This document shows positions 21,107 through 21,576 of a stretch of 21,576 bases of DNA, in pieces. The stretch's first letter is position 1. Each line of letters begins with the position of its first letter. The translations under genes were made by a program, and so were the position numbers. The stretch spans positions 1 through 21,576 of the IMG/VR virus record IMGVR_UViG_3300031774_000185, one strand, 5' to 3'. This stretch comes from a virus. The notes under the pieces are model-generated. The model was not told the origin of the DNA and ran no database searches. It saw only the letters and a program-made list of their open reading frames with translations.

Positions 21107-21576
21107 CAACAACTAATGAACCAAACGTAGTACAAGACTACGACAATCTCAATTTACAATTTGGTGTAGACTTTACTGCACATGAAATCAATGAAGATCT
21201 TGTATTCAATAGTGAGTTATTGAATCGTTGTCGTGAAGAATGTAAGCATAAAATTGATGTTCAGGTTCTTGCTTATGGTGGCAAGATGGTTACGAATGTA
21301 TTGGAGTTAATTGATATTCGTACAGTACATCCAGCAGGTAAAGAGATAAAGAATAATGATACTGGTGATGTTTTATCTAAAGGATTTCAAATTCGTTTTG
21401 ATACTAATATCGATATTGGACACAAGAATGATATTCTTGAGGATATTTGGAGTAGAGATTGGTTACCTTCTGCACCTCAAATGGTATTCTTTCGTTTACC
21501 TATAGAGTATCAATATTTTGATAATGGTGTTAAAGTAGTCTGGGGTATTATTGATGGGGCACACCGTTATGATGCT
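21103..21576 (+). CDS. Partial gene with ParB-like motif (cut by window end)
   Basis: At least 158 codons, open to the window edge (no stop seen), starting MTTTNEPNVVQDYDNLNLQF. Near the end VWGIIDGAHRYDA resembles the ParB-superfamily box (v.iDG.HRy.A), and the preceding strand-turn pattern (QMVFFRLPIEYQYFDNGVKVVWGI) fits the same domain, which occurs in ParB CTPases/nucleases and related phage proteins. The residues before about 60 do not show a known motif. The gene is coupled to the tiny acidic gene upstream (ATGA). The assignment rests on one motif; the rest of the protein is not visible. Confidence 0.5.
   Translation, partial: MTTTNEPNVVQDYDNLNLQFGVDFTAHEINEDLVFNSELLNRCREECKHKIDVQVLAYGGKMVTNVLELIDIRTVHPAGKEIKNNDTGDVLSKGFQIRFDTNIDIGHKNDILEDIWSRDWLPSAPQMVFFRLPIEYQYFDNGVKVVWGIIDGAHRYDA

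Noticed and set aside
1-21576. tRNA genes, CRISPR array, integrase or insertion sequence
   Set aside because: I looked for clover-leaf stems with TTCRA loops, evenly spaced direct repeats and transposase/integrase motifs; none was found.

Overview
The window looks like part of the genome of a T4-like marine cyanophage (a cyanomyovirus infecting Synechococcus or Prochlorococcus). It is AT-rich by eye. All genes lie on the + strand, packed end to end, most with ATGA/GTGA/TAATG overlaps. It holds a gp5-type baseplate hub protein, a PurS-like protein, a PsbN-like photosystem protein, a tryptophan-halogenase-like flavoenzyme, four 2-oxoglutarate/Fe(II)-oxygenase-like proteins, and the large repetitive virion proteins typical of this group. 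T4-type late promoters (NATAAATA) precede structural genes, and sigma70-like promoters precede the small-gene blocks. I see no tRNA, rRNA, CRISPR array, insertion sequence or integrase, and no gene-free stretch longer than about 100 bases.

Layout. (1) 1-2836: the tail of an unidentified small gene, then a late promoter and the baseplate hub gene (gp5-like). (2) 2840-7505: a strong sigma70-like promoter right after the gp5 stop drives eleven head-to-tail genes. They encode two small soluble proteins, a PsbN-like membrane protein, two tandem related one-helix membrane proteins, a DUF6065-like protein, a small protein, an oxygenase, PurS, the halogenase-like protein and a second oxygenase. (3) 7492-9643: two more sigma70-like promoters, a tiny basic protein, a membrane protein, a third oxygenase, an acidic/basic overlapping gene pair and a fourth oxygenase. 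(4) 9639-19860: eight structural genes for fibres or adhesins, with four late promoters, built largely from duplicated modules and ending in a glycine-rich adhesin-like protein. (5) 19895-21576: a rho-independent terminator whose loop carries the -35 box of the next promoter, then a run of very small overlapping genes, and finally a truncated gene with a ParB-like motif at the window edge.

How it fits together. Region 4 and gp5 should be late virion genes (baseplate and host-contact fibres). Regions 2, 3 and 5 look early or middle: small proteins acting on the host (photosystem, purine supply) plus a set of redox tailoring enzymes of unknown substrate. The most intriguing part is the halogenase-like protein placed with four Fe/2OG oxygenases, PurS, a PsbN-like protein and tandem one-helix membrane proteins. 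All functional calls come from reading motifs by eye; no database search was run.
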